Shown: positions 47,023 to 55,970 of the stretch, piece after piece | Layout of the letters: each line of letters begins with the position of its first letter | Position numbering within the stretch: the stretch's first letter is position 1 | Assembly (NCBI RefSeq): GCF_001634625.1 | Contig: NZ_LRSE01000014.1 | Location: forward strand, 20,964 to 84,963 | DNA length: 64,000 nt | Direction of reading: 5' to 3' | Origin: Croceicoccus bisphenolivorans | Lineage (GTDB): Bacteria; Pseudomonadota; Alphaproteobacteria; Sphingomonadales; Sphingomonadaceae | Translations under genes and position numbers: made by a program | Notes under the pieces: model-generated | The model's input: the letters and a program-made list of their open reading frames with translations, nothing else | Database searches by the model: none | What the model was told of the DNA's origin: nothing

Positions 47023-48605
47023 GCCGCGTCCTTTTCGCGCGCCGTCACCTGTTCCGGCACGTCGCGCATGCTGGAAAGCGCGGCGGCGCGGTCTTCTGCC
47101 GAATAGCGGGGCAGTTCGATCTCGTCGCCTTCGTTGCCGGCCTCGTGGTATTCCGCGTCCTCGTTCACGCACCACGTGTCGTAGATGCGTTCACCGGCAA
47201 GGATGTTCTCGACCGTCAGCATGGCCGTCATCATCGCGTGGTCCTGGTTGTTGTAGCGGTGCATGCCGTTGCGCCCGACAAGGTGCAGCGTGGGATGCTT
47301 GGCTTCCAGTTCCTCGCGCATGACCTGCACGCGCTCGGCATAATCCTCGTCATAGACGGGGTAGGCCTTTTCCTGCCGCACGACCGCGCCGCCGATCACG
47401 TCGTTCGGATCGCACAGGCCGAGGATCGCCATTTCCTTCTTCGCGAGTTCGACAAGGTCGTCGTCGCTCGATGCCCAGAGGCCGTCGCCTTCGAAGCAGA
47501 AGTATTCGAGGCCGACGCAGGCGACCGACTGGTCGGGCACCATTTCGGGCGACCACGAACGGAAGTTCTGGATGCGGCCGACCTGTACCTTCGAATCGTG
47601 GATGTAGATCCAGTTGTCGGGGAACAGGTCTTTCGACCTGATCTTCAGTGCGACGGTCAGGAAGTCGCGGTACTTCAGCCCGCTGGCGTCCAGCACGGAT
47701 GCCGGAACCGGCGCAAGGCGCGCGGCCAGTTCGCGCATCGGCGCGCTGGAGATCGCGTGGCCGGCGCGGATCACGCATTCGCCGCCACCGGCAACCGTTG
47801 CGTGCAGGCGCCAGCCACCGTTGGTGTCGGCGGCAAGGCGGCGCAGCGAATGGCCCATCAGGATCATGCCGCCACCGGCGATGATCTTGTCGCGCGCGGC
47901 TTCCCACATCATGCCGGGGCCAAGGCGCGGATAGCGGAATTCCTCAAGCAGGGTCTTGGTCGCCATGCCGTCATTCGGTTTCTTGTTGAGGCCGAGCGAA
48001 CGCTTCAGCCCGTCCACAACCGCGCCCCAGAGCGACAGACCCTTGATGCGTTGGGCCGCCCAGTCGGCGCTCATCTCGTCACACGGCATGCCCCACACCT
48101 TCTCGGTATAGGTCTTGAAGAAGATCGAATAGAGCTTCCGGCCGAACTGATTGACGGTCCAGTCCTCGAAGCTTTTCACGTTCTTGTTCGGGAAAGCCTG
48201 CGCCTTGGCAAAGCTGGCCATGCACACGGTCGAGCGCCATATGCCCAGATTGCGCAGCGCCTCGAACGCGCGGAGGGGGTAGGAGTAGAACTTGCCCTCG
48301 TAATAGATGCGGCTCATCCGCGGGCGCGAGATGAAGTCGTCGGGCAGGATCTCGTTCCACAGGTCGACCACGGCCTTGGACTTCGAAAAGAAGCGGTGGC
48401 CACCGATGTCGAAGCGGTAGCCTTCATGCTCCACCGTGCGGCTGATGCCGCCGACGTAGCGTTCGTCCTTTTCGATGATGGCGACGGATTTGCCCGCCTT
48501 CGTCAGAAGATAACCGGCGGTAAGCCCGGCCGGTCCTGCACCGATGATGACAACGTCTACGCCCAGTTCCTGAGCCATCCCGTCTGCGTTCGTGCCCTGA
48601 TGCAC
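47019..48605 (-). CDS. FAD-dependent oxidoreductase, protoporphyrinogen oxidase/UDP-galactopyranose mutase-like
   Basis: The 528-residue protein begins with a Rossmann FAD motif ([21 protein letters not shown]), followed by [14 protein letters not shown] and a C-terminal [18 protein letters not shown] region, typical of amine-oxidase/Glf-like NAD(P)-binding proteins found in surface glycan clusters. It may reduce or isomerise a nucleotide sugar. The GTG at 48605 has AGGGGG upstream; ATG 48578 is a possible alternative. It heads the operon with GtrA and the GT-C-like gene. Confidence 0.78.
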   Translation of the reverse strand: MHQGTNADGMAQELGVDVVIIGAGPAGLTAGYLLTKAGKSVAIIEKDERYVGGISRTVEHEGYRFDIGGHRFFSKSKAVVDLWNEILPDDFISRPRMSRIYYEGKFYSYPLRAFEALRNLGIWRSTVCMASFAKAQAFPNKNVKSFEDWTVNQFGRKLYSIFFKTYTEKVWGMPCDEMSADWAAQRIKGLSLWGAVVDGLKRSLGLNKKPNDGMATKTLLEEFRYPRLGPGMMWEAARDKIIAGGGMILMGHSLRRLAADTNGGWRLHATVAGGGECVIRAGHAISSAPMRELAARLAPVPASVLDASGLKYRDFLTVALKIRSKDLFPDNWIYIHDSKVQVGRIQNFRSWSPEMVPDQSVACVGLEYFCFEGDGLWASSDDDLVELAKKEMAILGLCDPNDVIGGAVVRQEKAYPVYDEDYAERVQVMREELEAKHPTLHLVGRNGMHRYNNQDHAMMTAMLTVENILAGERIYDTWCVNEDAEYHEAGNEGDEIELPRYSAEDRAAALSSMRDVPEQVTAREKDAA

Positions 48606-48737
48606 AGTGCCCCCTGTGGATATTGCGTTGGGCCAATGCTGTGGCCCTAGGCAATTCCTGACCGAAAATGGCTAAGAGGACGTTAACGCGTTCCGATTCA
48701 GATGCTCGATTACCGCAATCGGGATGTGCTTTTTTGA

Positions 48738-49415
48738 TCAGGCTGCGATGCCGCTGCCGTCGTTCGTTCCCCCGTCGGACATCGGATTGGTGTCGCGCCA
48801 GACTTTCGACAGCGCCTGCAGGTTCGCCGCGACATTGGCGATTTCCTCGAATCGGAACGTTTCCAGAAAGGCGAGGCCATAGCCGGGATGCTGGCGCCAA
48901 CGGACCTTGGCATAGACTTCGCCAAGGGCGGGGACGGCCAGTTGCACCTGCTGGTCCATGGAGAACATGTCCGGGCATTCGATCTGCGCGCCTTCGTGCG
49001 ACAGATCGCGGATGCGGACATCGATGGAGCGGCCCAGTGACCTGACCGTGGCGGGAAGATCGACCGCGATGCGGATGGCGCGTTTGCGGAACGGGCCTTT
49101 CTCTCCGATCAGGGACATGAGATCGTTGTGTTCCGTAAAGGCAAGGCCTGCCTGCCCGTCGCGGGACCAGATCAGGGACACTTCGAACCGGTCGCCATCG
49201 CCGAATTCCAGCCAGAACGTGCGACCGTCGTCCGGCAGCGGTGCACCGTAAATCTTTACGCGCAGCGCGTTGCCCGAAATGTCGCGGAGCACACAGGGGT
49301 ATTCCCCTTCTGGAAAGATGAGCTTTGCCGTGCGGATGATCGGCATCCGTTCGGGATAGCGACCGATCGCGGTGGCTGGCGGGAAGGCGGTGTTCGAAAG
49401 GCTCAGATCGTTCAC
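48738..49415 (-). CDS. Tandem PilZ domain protein
   Basis: The 225-residue protein shows two PilZ-like repeats. The second is convincing: RKRAIRIAVDLPATV followed by IRDLSHEGAQIECP gives the arginine cluster and DxSxxG motif that bind cyclic di-GMP. The first (MPIIRTAKLIF, LRDISGNALRVKIYG) has lost the glycine and may be structural. A start at 49547 is excluded because that codon lies in the loop of the terminator at 49529-49553; GTG 49415 with an upstream AAGGA is preferred. No polysaccharide or flagellar gene directly adjoins it. Confidence 0.75.
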   Translation of the reverse strand: MNDLSLSNTAFPPATAIGRYPERMPIIRTAKLIFPEGEYPCVLRDISGNALRVKIYGAPLPDDGRTFWLEFGDGDRFEVSLIWSRDGQAGLAFTEHNDLMSLIGEKGPFRKRAIRIAVDLPATVRSLGRSIDVRIRDLSHEGAQIECPDMFSMDQQVQLAVPALGEVYAKVRWRQHPGYGLAFLETFRFEEIANVAANLQALSKVWRDTNPMSDGGTNDGSGIAA

Positions 49416-49528
49416 GTCGGCCGGTTCCTTCTGCGCCGACTGACCCCACAGCCGGGGCCGACGCCGCACCCGGACAATTAGCCCGTAGTCTGCTATCAAT
49501 TCGTTAATAGCCGGTGCGGCGCAGCGGG

Positions 49529-49553
49529 AAAAAACCCCTAGTTTCACAGGGGT
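49529..49553 (-). terminator. Rho-independent terminator of the glucosylglycerol operon
   Basis: On the minus strand ACCCCT pairs with AGGGGT (49548-49553 with 49534-49539) around an 8-nt loop, followed by six T residues. It lies just beyond the end of the ABC ATPase gene. Confidence 0.85.
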
Positions 49554-49573
49554 AGCCGGTTCAGTAATCGCCG

Positions 49574-50572
49574 TCAGCCGGGCATGCGTTTCCCGTCCGC
49601 ATCGAAGTGGTGGACCCGCTCCCTGTCGAATTCCAGCGACAGGTTCTGGCCGATGTGCGGGTCGGCAAGATCACGGTCTCGCAAGGCGACCGGATCGCCG
49701 CTTTCCAGCCTTGCGTGAATCACCCGCGTCTCGCCCAGTTCCTCGATCTCCTCGATGGTGGCCGGAAGGCCGGACGCGGCCACGCGCACGTCCTCTGGCC
49801 GGATGCCGATTTCGGCAGCCTCGGTGCTGCCTGCGAGTTCCGGCGGCAGGAAGTTCATCGAAGGCGAGCCGAGGAAGGCCGCGACATATTTCGTGGCCGG
49901 TTCGTGATAGAGCACGGCCGGCGGGCCGACCTGTTCGATGTGCCCGCCGTTCAGGATCACCATCCGGTCGGCAAGGCTCATCGCCTCGATCTGGTCGTGC
50001 GTCACGTAGATCATCGTGGCCTGCAATTTGCGGTGCAGGTCCTTGATCTCGATCCGGGTGCGGGTGCGCAGCGCGGCGTCTAGGTTCGACAGCGGCTCGT
50101 CGAACAGGAAGACATCGGGTTCGCGCACGATGGCGCGGGCAATGGCGACGCGCTGGCGCTGGCCGCCGGAGAGCTGCCCCGGCTTGCGATCCAGCAACCC
50201 CTCGATCTCCAGCATGGTGGCAACGCGGGTCACCGCTTCCTCGATCGCGGCCTTGCCCGCCTTCTTCAGTTTCAGGCCGAAGGCGATGTTATCGCGCACC
50301 GTCATGTGGGGGTAGAGCGCGTAGGACTGGAACACCATCGATACGCCGCGCTGCGAGGGCGGGGCATCGGTCACGTCGCTATCGCCGATGAAGACCTGCC
50401 CCTCGCTCGGTTGTTCCAGCCCCGCGATCATGCGCAGCAGGGTCGACTTGCCCGACCCCGACGCGCCGACGAAGACGACGAATTCGCCGCTCTTTATGTC
50501 GAGGTCGACGCCGCGGATTACTTCGGTCGAGCCGAAACGCTTGGCTATGCCTTCTAGGCGGACGGACGACAT
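49574..50572 (-). CDS. Sugar ABC transporter ATP-binding protein, MalK/UgpC/GgtA-like
   Basis: The 332-residue ATPase has Walker A FVGASGSGKSTLLRM, Q-loop, signature QLSGGQRQRVAIARA and Walker B DVFLFDEPLSNLDAALR, with a C-terminal TOBE/MalK-type domain (residues about 240-332). It powers the importer formed by the two upstream permeases and the binding protein. It is the last gene before a clear terminator and lies 3 nt after the MalG-like gene. The context suggests glucosylglycerol or a similar glucoside as substrate. Confidence 0.92.
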   Translation of the reverse strand: MSSVRLEGIAKRFGSTEVIRGVDLDIKSGEFVVFVGASGSGKSTLLRMIAGLEQPSEGQVFIGDSDVTDAPPSQRGVSMVFQSYALYPHMTVRDNIAFGLKLKKAGKAAIEEAVTRVATMLEIEGLLDRKPGQLSGGQRQRVAIARAIVREPDVFLFDEPLSNLDAALRTRTRIEIKDLHRKLQATMIYVTHDQIEAMSLADRMVILNGGHIEQVGPPAVLYHEPATKYVAAFLGSPSMNFLPPELAGSTEAAEIGIRPEDVRVAASGLPATIEEIEELGETRVIHARLESGDPVALRDRDLADPHIGQNLSLEFDRERVHHFDADGKRMPG

Positions 50573-50575
50573 CTC

Positions 50576-51409
50576 TTATCCCTTCACTGCGCCGGCAGTC
50601 AGCCCGGCGACGAGCTTCTTCTGGAAGAACAGCACCAGCACGATCAGCGGCACCGTCACGATGACGGACGCGGCCATGATGTTGCCCCACGGCAGTTCGT
50701 ACTGGCTGGCACCGGTAATCAGCGCGATGGCGACCGGCACGGTGCGCTGTTCGTTGGTGAGCGTGAACGACAGCGCGAAGAGGAACTCGTTCCACGCCGC
50801 GATGAAGGCGAGCAGTCCCGTCGTCACCAGCGCAGGCGCGAGCAGCGGCAGGAACACCTTCGTCACGATGGTCCAAGACGACGCGCCGTCCATGATCGCG
50901 GCTTCCTCGATCTCTACCGGCAGGTCGCGCATGAAGCTGGTGAGCACCCAGACCGTGAAGGGCAGCGTGAAGATCATGTAGCTGAACACGAGGGAGAGCA
51001 GGTTGTTGTAGAGCCCGAACAGGCGCACGATCTCGAACAGGCCGGACAGCACCGCGACTTGCGGGAACATCGATACGCCGAGAATGGTGTAGAGCAGCAG
51101 GCGCCGCCCTTTGAACTTCGCCCGCCCGAAGGCGTAGGACGCAAACGTCGCCAGCCCCAGCGACAGGACGACGACAGAGAACGCGACGATCAGCGAGTTG
51201 AGGATGTTCTTGGCAAACGGCTGGTCGGTCATCACCGCTTCGTAATTCGCGAAAGTCGGGTTCGCGGGCCAGAGCGAAGCCTCGAATATCGCGGACCCTT
51301 CGCGGAAGGACGACACCACCGCGTAGTAGAACGGGAACAGCAGGAACAGCGCGACCACGATCCACAGCGCGATCAGGCCGCCGGTCTTGAGCATGCGCTT
51401 GCCCCTCAT
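50576..51409 (-). CDS. Sugar ABC transporter permease, MalG-like
   Basis: The 277-residue protein has six hydrophobic segments and the EAA loop EIEEAAIMDGASSWTIVTKVFLPLLAPAL that contacts the ATPase. The start at 51409 overlaps the MalF-like stop by 4 nt. Together they form the membrane channel of a carbohydrate importer. The larger reading frame starting at 51844 is a shadow of the upstream gene. Confidence 0.92.
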   Translation of the reverse strand: MRGKRMLKTGGLIALWIVVALFLLFPFYYAVVSSFREGSAIFEASLWPANPTFANYEAVMTDQPFAKNILNSLIVAFSVVVLSLGLATFASYAFGRAKFKGRRLLLYTILGVSMFPQVAVLSGLFEIVRLFGLYNNLLSLVFSYMIFTLPFTVWVLTSFMRDLPVEIEEAAIMDGASSWTIVTKVFLPLLAPALVTTGLLAFIAAWNEFLFALSFTLTNEQRTVPVAIALITGASQYELPWGNIMAASVIVTVPLIVLVLFFQKKLVAGLTAGAVKG

Positions 51410-52329
51410 GCCGCCTTCTCCCGCCCCAGCGGCTTCAGCGCCATGATGTAGATGACGGTGATGAGCGCGATGATGAGGAACAGGCCGGTCGAAGCGGCAG
51501 AGCCGTAACCCACGTCCTGAAACGAGACGAGCGCCTGCCGCGCGAAGACCGACAGAGTCATCGTCTCCTCGCTCGACCCCGTCATCACGTAGACTAGATC
51601 GAACATGCGCATCGCATCCAGCAGGCGAAAGATCACCGCGACGACGAGCGCGGGCTTGATCAGCGGCAGGGTCACCTTGAAGAAGACCTTCACGGGGTGG
51701 ATGCCATCGACCTTGGCGGCCTCGTAAATCTCTTTCGGCAGTGTCTGCAGCGCGGCAAGGACCAGAAGTGCCACGAAAGGCGTTGTCTTCCAGACATCGA
51801 CCATGATGATCGAAACCATCGCAAGGCTGGACCCGCCAAGCCATGCGACCGGCCCGTCGATAAAGCCTGCCCCTTCCAGCATGGCGTTCACCACGCCGAA
51901 CTGGTCATTCAGCATCCATTGCCAGATCTTGGCCGACACCACCGTCGGGATCGCCCAGGGCACCAGCATTGCCGCGCGCATCAGGCCCCGGCCCGGCAGT
52001 GCGGCATTCACGATCAGCGCGACAATGACGCCCAGCACCAGTTCGAGACTGACCGACACTGCCGCAAAGACCAGCGTATTCCACAGCGCACGCAGCCACT
52101 GCGGATCGGTAAAGATGCCGTACCAGCGCCCTTCGGCATGGACGACGAAGTTGTCGAACCAGATGAAATCGTAAGTGGTAAGATCGACCAGCGTCGCGTT
52201 GGTCATCGAAAACCAGATCGTGCGCGCCAGCGGCCATGCGGCAACGAGCGCGAGGACGATCAGCATCGGCGCGACGAACATCCACGCCGAGCGTGCGCGG
52301 GCCGAATCGATGGCGGAACGGCGGCTCAT
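51406..52329 (-). CDS. Sugar ABC transporter permease, MalF-like
   Basis: The 307-residue protein has about six hydrophobic segments and the EAA motif EIYEAAKVDGIHPVKVFFKVTLPLIKP. The start at 52329 overlaps the binding-protein stop by 4 nt. The length is short for MalF but normal for UgpA/ThuF/GgtC-type permeases. It works with the MalG-like protein downstream. Confidence 0.92.
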   Translation of the reverse strand: MSRRSAIDSARARSAWMFVAPMLIVLALVAAWPLARTIWFSMTNATLVDLTTYDFIWFDNFVVHAEGRWYGIFTDPQWLRALWNTLVFAAVSVSLELVLGVIVALIVNAALPGRGLMRAAMLVPWAIPTVVSAKIWQWMLNDQFGVVNAMLEGAGFIDGPVAWLGGSSLAMVSIIMVDVWKTTPFVALLVLAALQTLPKEIYEAAKVDGIHPVKVFFKVTLPLIKPALVVAVIFRLLDAMRMFDLVYVMTGSSEETMTLSVFARQALVSFQDVGYGSAASTGLFLIIALITVIYIMALKPLGREKAA

Positions 52330-53636
52330 CGCGCAGCCTCGTTCCAGCGCGCGCGATAGGCGATGCGGGCGATCTCGTCCTCCAGCCTGGTGAGGGCCGG
52401 CCCCGCCTTGCTGTCGCCCTGCAGCACGTCGTAACTCGCGCGCCAGATCGCATCGGACACCTGGTTGTAGCGGGCACCGGCAGGGCGCGCGGGGCGGGCC
52501 ACGGCATTTTCGAATGCGGGGTAAAGCGTCGCGAAGAACGGGTTGGCCTCGATCACTTCGGGATCGTCGTAAAGCGCGGTCAGCGTCGGGTTGTAGGCAC
52601 CCTTGATCGCACGGCGCTTCTGCTCCTGCGCGCTGGTCAGGTATTTCACCAGATCGATCGCTTCGGCGCGGTGGCGGGAATAGCGCGATACGGCAAGGTG
52701 CCAGCCGCCCAGCGCCGCCGCGCTTTCGCCATTCGGCCCTCCCTTGGGCAGTGCCACCACGCCGACCTTGCCGCGAACGGGACTTTCCTCGCCCTGCGCC
52801 AAGGCCCATGCATAGGGCCAGTTACGCATGAATACGGCATTGCCGGTCTGGAACACGCCGCGCGATGCTTCCTCGTCATAATTCAGCACGCCGCGCGGGG
52901 CGATCGTGCCGATCCAGCCCGCCGCACGGTTCAGGGCCGCGCGGGCCTGCGGATTGTCGGCCGTAAACTGCCGGTCGAGGTCGAGGAAACTGCCGCCGCC
53001 GTAGGATGAAACCCATTCCAGCGCGTTGCAGGTCAGCCCTTCGTAAGCCTTTGCCTGAAAGACATAGCCCCACATCCTCTGGTTGCCTGCCCTGCGTTCC
53101 GCTTGCTGGATCGCGGCGGCGGTGCGGGTCAGCTGGTCCCATGTCTCCGGCGGTTGATATCCGTACTTCGCCAGCAGGTCCTTGCGATAATAGAGGACGC
53201 CTGCATCGATATACCACGGCACGGCAACCAGCTTGCCGTTCACCCGGTTGTTCGCGCCTAGGGCCGGAAACATCCGGTCCACCCGTTTGCCCAGCGGTGC
53301 TTCGAGATCGGCGAGGTGCGATTCCAGCATTCCGGCCCAGACAACGTCGATCTGCAGCACGTCGATGTCCGCCGATTGCGACGACAGCAACTGGACGTAG
53401 AGCTGGAAGCGGTCGCTCGACGAATTGGGCGTGTTGACGATCTCTACCGTGTTGCCGGTTTTTGCCGCCCATTCCTGCGCGGCGTCGCGGCACAGTTCCA
53501 GTTCGATGCCCAATGCACCGCAGGCAATCGCGACATGCGCGCCATCATCCTGCGCGCGGGCAGGGCCGAGCGCCAGCATTGCCAGCAATGCAACGCCGAA
53601 CAGGCGCAGGTGATGGATGCATGCAGAAACGGCCAT
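52326..53636 (-). CDS. Sugar ABC transporter substrate-binding protein
   Basis: The protein begins with a signal peptide of about 28 residues (core LFGVALLAMLAL, probable cleavage after ARA). The mature protein has the periplasmic sugar-binding fold of the MalE/ThuE class: FQLYVQLLSSQSADIDVLQIDVVWAG and VPWYIDAGVLYYRKDLLAKYG. ATG 53636 overlaps the ggpS stop by one base (TGATG), so import and synthesis genes are translationally coupled. Homologous systems import trehalose, sucrose or glucosylglycerol; the coupling to ggpS favours the last. Confidence 0.88.
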   Translation of the reverse strand: MAVSACIHHLRLFGVALLAMLALGPARAQDDGAHVAIACGALGIELELCRDAAQEWAAKTGNTVEIVNTPNSSSDRFQLYVQLLSSQSADIDVLQIDVVWAGMLESHLADLEAPLGKRVDRMFPALGANNRVNGKLVAVPWYIDAGVLYYRKDLLAKYGYQPPETWDQLTRTAAAIQQAERRAGNQRMWGYVFQAKAYEGLTCNALEWVSSYGGGSFLDLDRQFTADNPQARAALNRAAGWIGTIAPRGVLNYDEEASRGVFQTGNAVFMRNWPYAWALAQGEESPVRGKVGVVALPKGGPNGESAAALGGWHLAVSRYSRHRAEAIDLVKYLTSAQEQKRRAIKGAYNPTLTALYDDPEVIEANPFFATLYPAFENAVARPARPAGARYNQVSDAIWRASYDVLQGDSKAGPALTRLEDEIARIAYRARWNEAAR

Positions 53637-55171
53637 CAAGCTGCGGCTTGTGCCGCCCGCTCTTCCTGCGTTTCGAAACCGACCCGCGCAAACGATGCGA
53701 ACAGGCTGTCGATCCAGTGGACGATGTCAAAAGTCTCGACGTCGGCACGCATCCGCTTCATGCGGCCCGATGCTTCCATGTCGTCCATTGCCAACGCCTC
53801 GTCCAAAGCGCGGTCAAGGTCGCGGTGGCCGTAGGGGTTGGTATAGATCGCCTCTGGCAGTTCGACCGCGCAGCCGGCGAATTCGGACAGGATCAGCTTG
53901 CCCGGCGCACCGTTCTTGGCCGCGACGAATTCCTTGGCGACAAGGTTGAGGCCGTCGCGCAACGGCGTCGTGATGCAGGTGTCGGCGGCCTTGTAGTAAC
54001 TCATCAACCGGTCGAACGGGATCGCGTTGGAATAGAGCACGATGGGCGTCCAGCCGAGATTGGAATAGAGCCCGTTCACCCGTCCAACGAGCTGCTCGAT
54101 TTCCTTCTGCGTCTCGTCATAGATTGCCATGCCGCTGGCCGCGCGCACCGAAACGCACAGCATCTTGATCTTGCCGCGCAAGTCGGGCCTGCGGTCGATC
54201 AGGCGTTCGAAACCCTTCAGCGCCTCGATCGTGCCCTTGGTATAGTCGGTCCGGCCAACCGCCACGATCAGCTTGCGCCCGTCCATACGGCTGAGAATAC
54301 GGTCTTCGAGGTCCGACGTGTCCTGCTTGTCGAGAATCTCGTCGATCAGGTGGACGTCTGCCCCCACGGGCGAGCTGTCGATGGCGATTTCGCGATTTCC
54401 CAGCTTCAGCGTGCGCGGCATCTGCGGTTCGGACAGGGCCTGCCCCGGCACGTTGAGGTGCACCGGCGTATCGACGACTTCGCTGATTTCCGCGCCGGTC
54501 AGCCCGCGAGCGACATCGGCAAAGTTCTTGGCATAGCGCGGGATGTGAAAGCCCACGAGATCGCAGTCGAGCAGCGAGCCGAGAATTTCCGCGCGCCAGG
54601 GCAGCACGTTGAACACGTCCTGCGAAGGAAACGGCGTGTGGTGATAGAACGCGATTTTCACGTCGGGCCGGATCTGGCGCAGGTAATGCGGCACCAGCCA
54701 CAGGTTGTAGTCGTGGATCCAGACCAGCGCGCCTTCGTCGGCCTGTTCCGCCGCGGCTTCTGCGAAAAGGCGGTTCACTTCGTGGAACGTGCGCCAGTCG
54801 ACGTTGTCGTAGCTGAACAGCCACGGGAAGCTGTGCAGCACCGGCCAGAACGCTTCTTTCGAAGTGACGTGATAGAAGCTCGACGACTGTTCTTTCGTCA
54901 GCGGCAGGCGGCGGACGTGGAAGCCGCCGTTTTCGTCATCGATGTGGATCACCCGCTCGAAATCGGGATCGCCCTCTTCGTGTTCTTTCCACGCGACCCA
55001 TGCGCCGCGCCCCGGTTCCAGCCGCTTGAAAAAGGCCTTCAGCGTCGGGACGATGCCGTTCGGGCTCTTGTTCGCGCGGAAGACGGTTTTGCCGTTCTCC
55101 TCGAACTCTTCGTAGGGCTGGCGGTGATAGACGATGACCAGCGACGATTTGTCGGGCGATGACTTGTTCAT
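53636..55171 (-). CDS. ggpS: Glucosylglycerol-phosphate synthase
   Basis: GgpS transfers glucose from ADP-glucose to glycerol-3-phosphate in synthesis of the osmolyte glucosylglycerol. The 511-residue GT20 protein is much closer to cyanobacterial GgpS, as I recall it, than to OtsA: LVIVYHRQPYEEFEENGKTV, KSPNGIVPTLKAFF, TSKEAFWPVLHSFPW and WIHDYNLWLVPHYLRQ. The C-terminal nucleotide-sugar region TPLRDGLNLVAKEFVAAK is intact. Start 55171 fits the family. The adjacent glycerol-3-phosphate dehydrogenase supplies the acceptor. OtsA (trehalose-6-phosphate synthase) is the main alternative and is less likely. Confidence 0.88.
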   Translation of the reverse strand: MNKSSPDKSSLVIVYHRQPYEEFEENGKTVFRANKSPNGIVPTLKAFFKRLEPGRGAWVAWKEHEEGDPDFERVIHIDDENGGFHVRRLPLTKEQSSSFYHVTSKEAFWPVLHSFPWLFSYDNVDWRTFHEVNRLFAEAAAEQADEGALVWIHDYNLWLVPHYLRQIRPDVKIAFYHHTPFPSQDVFNVLPWRAEILGSLLDCDLVGFHIPRYAKNFADVARGLTGAEISEVVDTPVHLNVPGQALSEPQMPRTLKLGNREIAIDSSPVGADVHLIDEILDKQDTSDLEDRILSRMDGRKLIVAVGRTDYTKGTIEALKGFERLIDRRPDLRGKIKMLCVSVRAASGMAIYDETQKEIEQLVGRVNGLYSNLGWTPIVLYSNAIPFDRLMSYYKAADTCITTPLRDGLNLVAKEFVAAKNGAPGKLILSEFAGCAVELPEAIYTNPYGHRDLDRALDEALAMDDMEASGRMKRMRADVETFDIVHWIDSLFASFARVGFETQEERAAQAAA

Positions 55172-55193
55172 GTCCGGTTGCCCCTCCTGTCGG

Positions 55194-55970
55194 TTATTTT
55201 TGCGTAAGGTCGAAATGGTGGATGGCTTCCAGCACGCCGGCACAGCCATGTCCGGTGGCGCGATAGATGTGCGGGGCTTCCGGCAGTGCGGCGAGCAGGC
55301 GGCTTTCCGAATTGCCGACGGCAACCGCGTTCAATCCGCAGTCCAGCATCGACAGGTCGTTCATCGTGTCGCCCGCGGCCAGCACCTTGGCTTCGGGCAG
55401 TGACAGCGCCTGCACCATGCGGCGCAGCGTCGGCCCCTTGGCGATCCCCTTGGGCAGAACATCGAGGTAAAGGTCCGCACTGGTGAGGCAGTCGAAGCCT
55501 GCATCCTCGATCTTGCGGACGGTGGATTCCTGCAACTGGTCGGGCTTGTAGTAATAACTGACGCGGTGGCGGAAGGGGGTCGGCTGCAGTTCGATGCCCG
55601 GTTCGTCCTTCAGCATCGCGACCACGCGTTCGTTCGCATCGCCCCACTTCGCCTCGATCTCCGCTTCCAGAGCGGTGACGGGCATGAAGTCTTCCGCCAC
55701 GTCATAGACCGAGGTGCCGACATCGCCCACGATGTAGCGCGGCGTCGGCATGCCCGGCTGCGCGATCAGTTCGCGGATGAAATCGACATCGCGCCCTGTC
55801 ACGAAGACGAGCAGGACATCGTCGCGCGCCTCGATCGTTTCATAGAGCACGCGGCGCTCTTCGTCAGAGCCGCCGAGGAATGTGCCGTCAAGGTCGGTGG
55901 CCAGCACCAGTCCATAGTCCTGTCCCGCCTGAACGGGCGTGTTGCGGTCCATCATCGTCGACATGCTCAT
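55194..55970 (-). CDS. HAD-IIB phosphatase, probable glucosylglycerol-phosphate phosphatase
   Basis: The 258-residue protein belongs to the sucrose-phosphatase-like Cof/HAD group: nucleophile Asp26 and acid Asp28 in ATDLDGTFLGG, VFVTGRD at 57-61, Lys in VLPKGIAKG and the metal motif GDTMND at 200-205. Lying between the dehydrogenase and ggpS, it is the natural candidate to dephosphorylate glucosylglycerol-phosphate. It appears shorter than the cyanobacterial phosphatase StpA, so it may be a different solution to the same step. The start overlaps the dehydrogenase stop by one base. Confidence 0.82.
   Translation of the reverse strand: MSMSTMMDRNTPVQAGQDYGLVLATDLDGTFLGGSDEERRVLYETIEARDDVLLVFVTGRDVDFIRELIAQPGMPTPRYIVGDVGTSVYDVAEDFMPVTALEAEIEAKWGDANERVVAMLKDEPGIELQPTPFRHRVSYYYKPDQLQESTVRKIEDAGFDCLTSADLYLDVLPKGIAKGPTLRRMVQALSLPEAKVLAAGDTMNDLSMLDCGLNAVAVGNSESRLLAALPEAPHIYRATGHGCAGVLEAIHHFDLTQK

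Noticed and set aside
49416..49547. Longer PilZ protein starting at 49547
   Set aside because: That start codon lies within the loop of a strong terminator ending the upstream operon, and the added residues show no PilZ character.
53636..55171. Annotation as trehalose-6-phosphate synthase (otsA)
   Set aside because: The protein is in the same GT20 family, but its N-terminal and central blocks match GgpS, and the operon supplies glycerol-3-phosphate rather than OtsB and trehalose enzymes.
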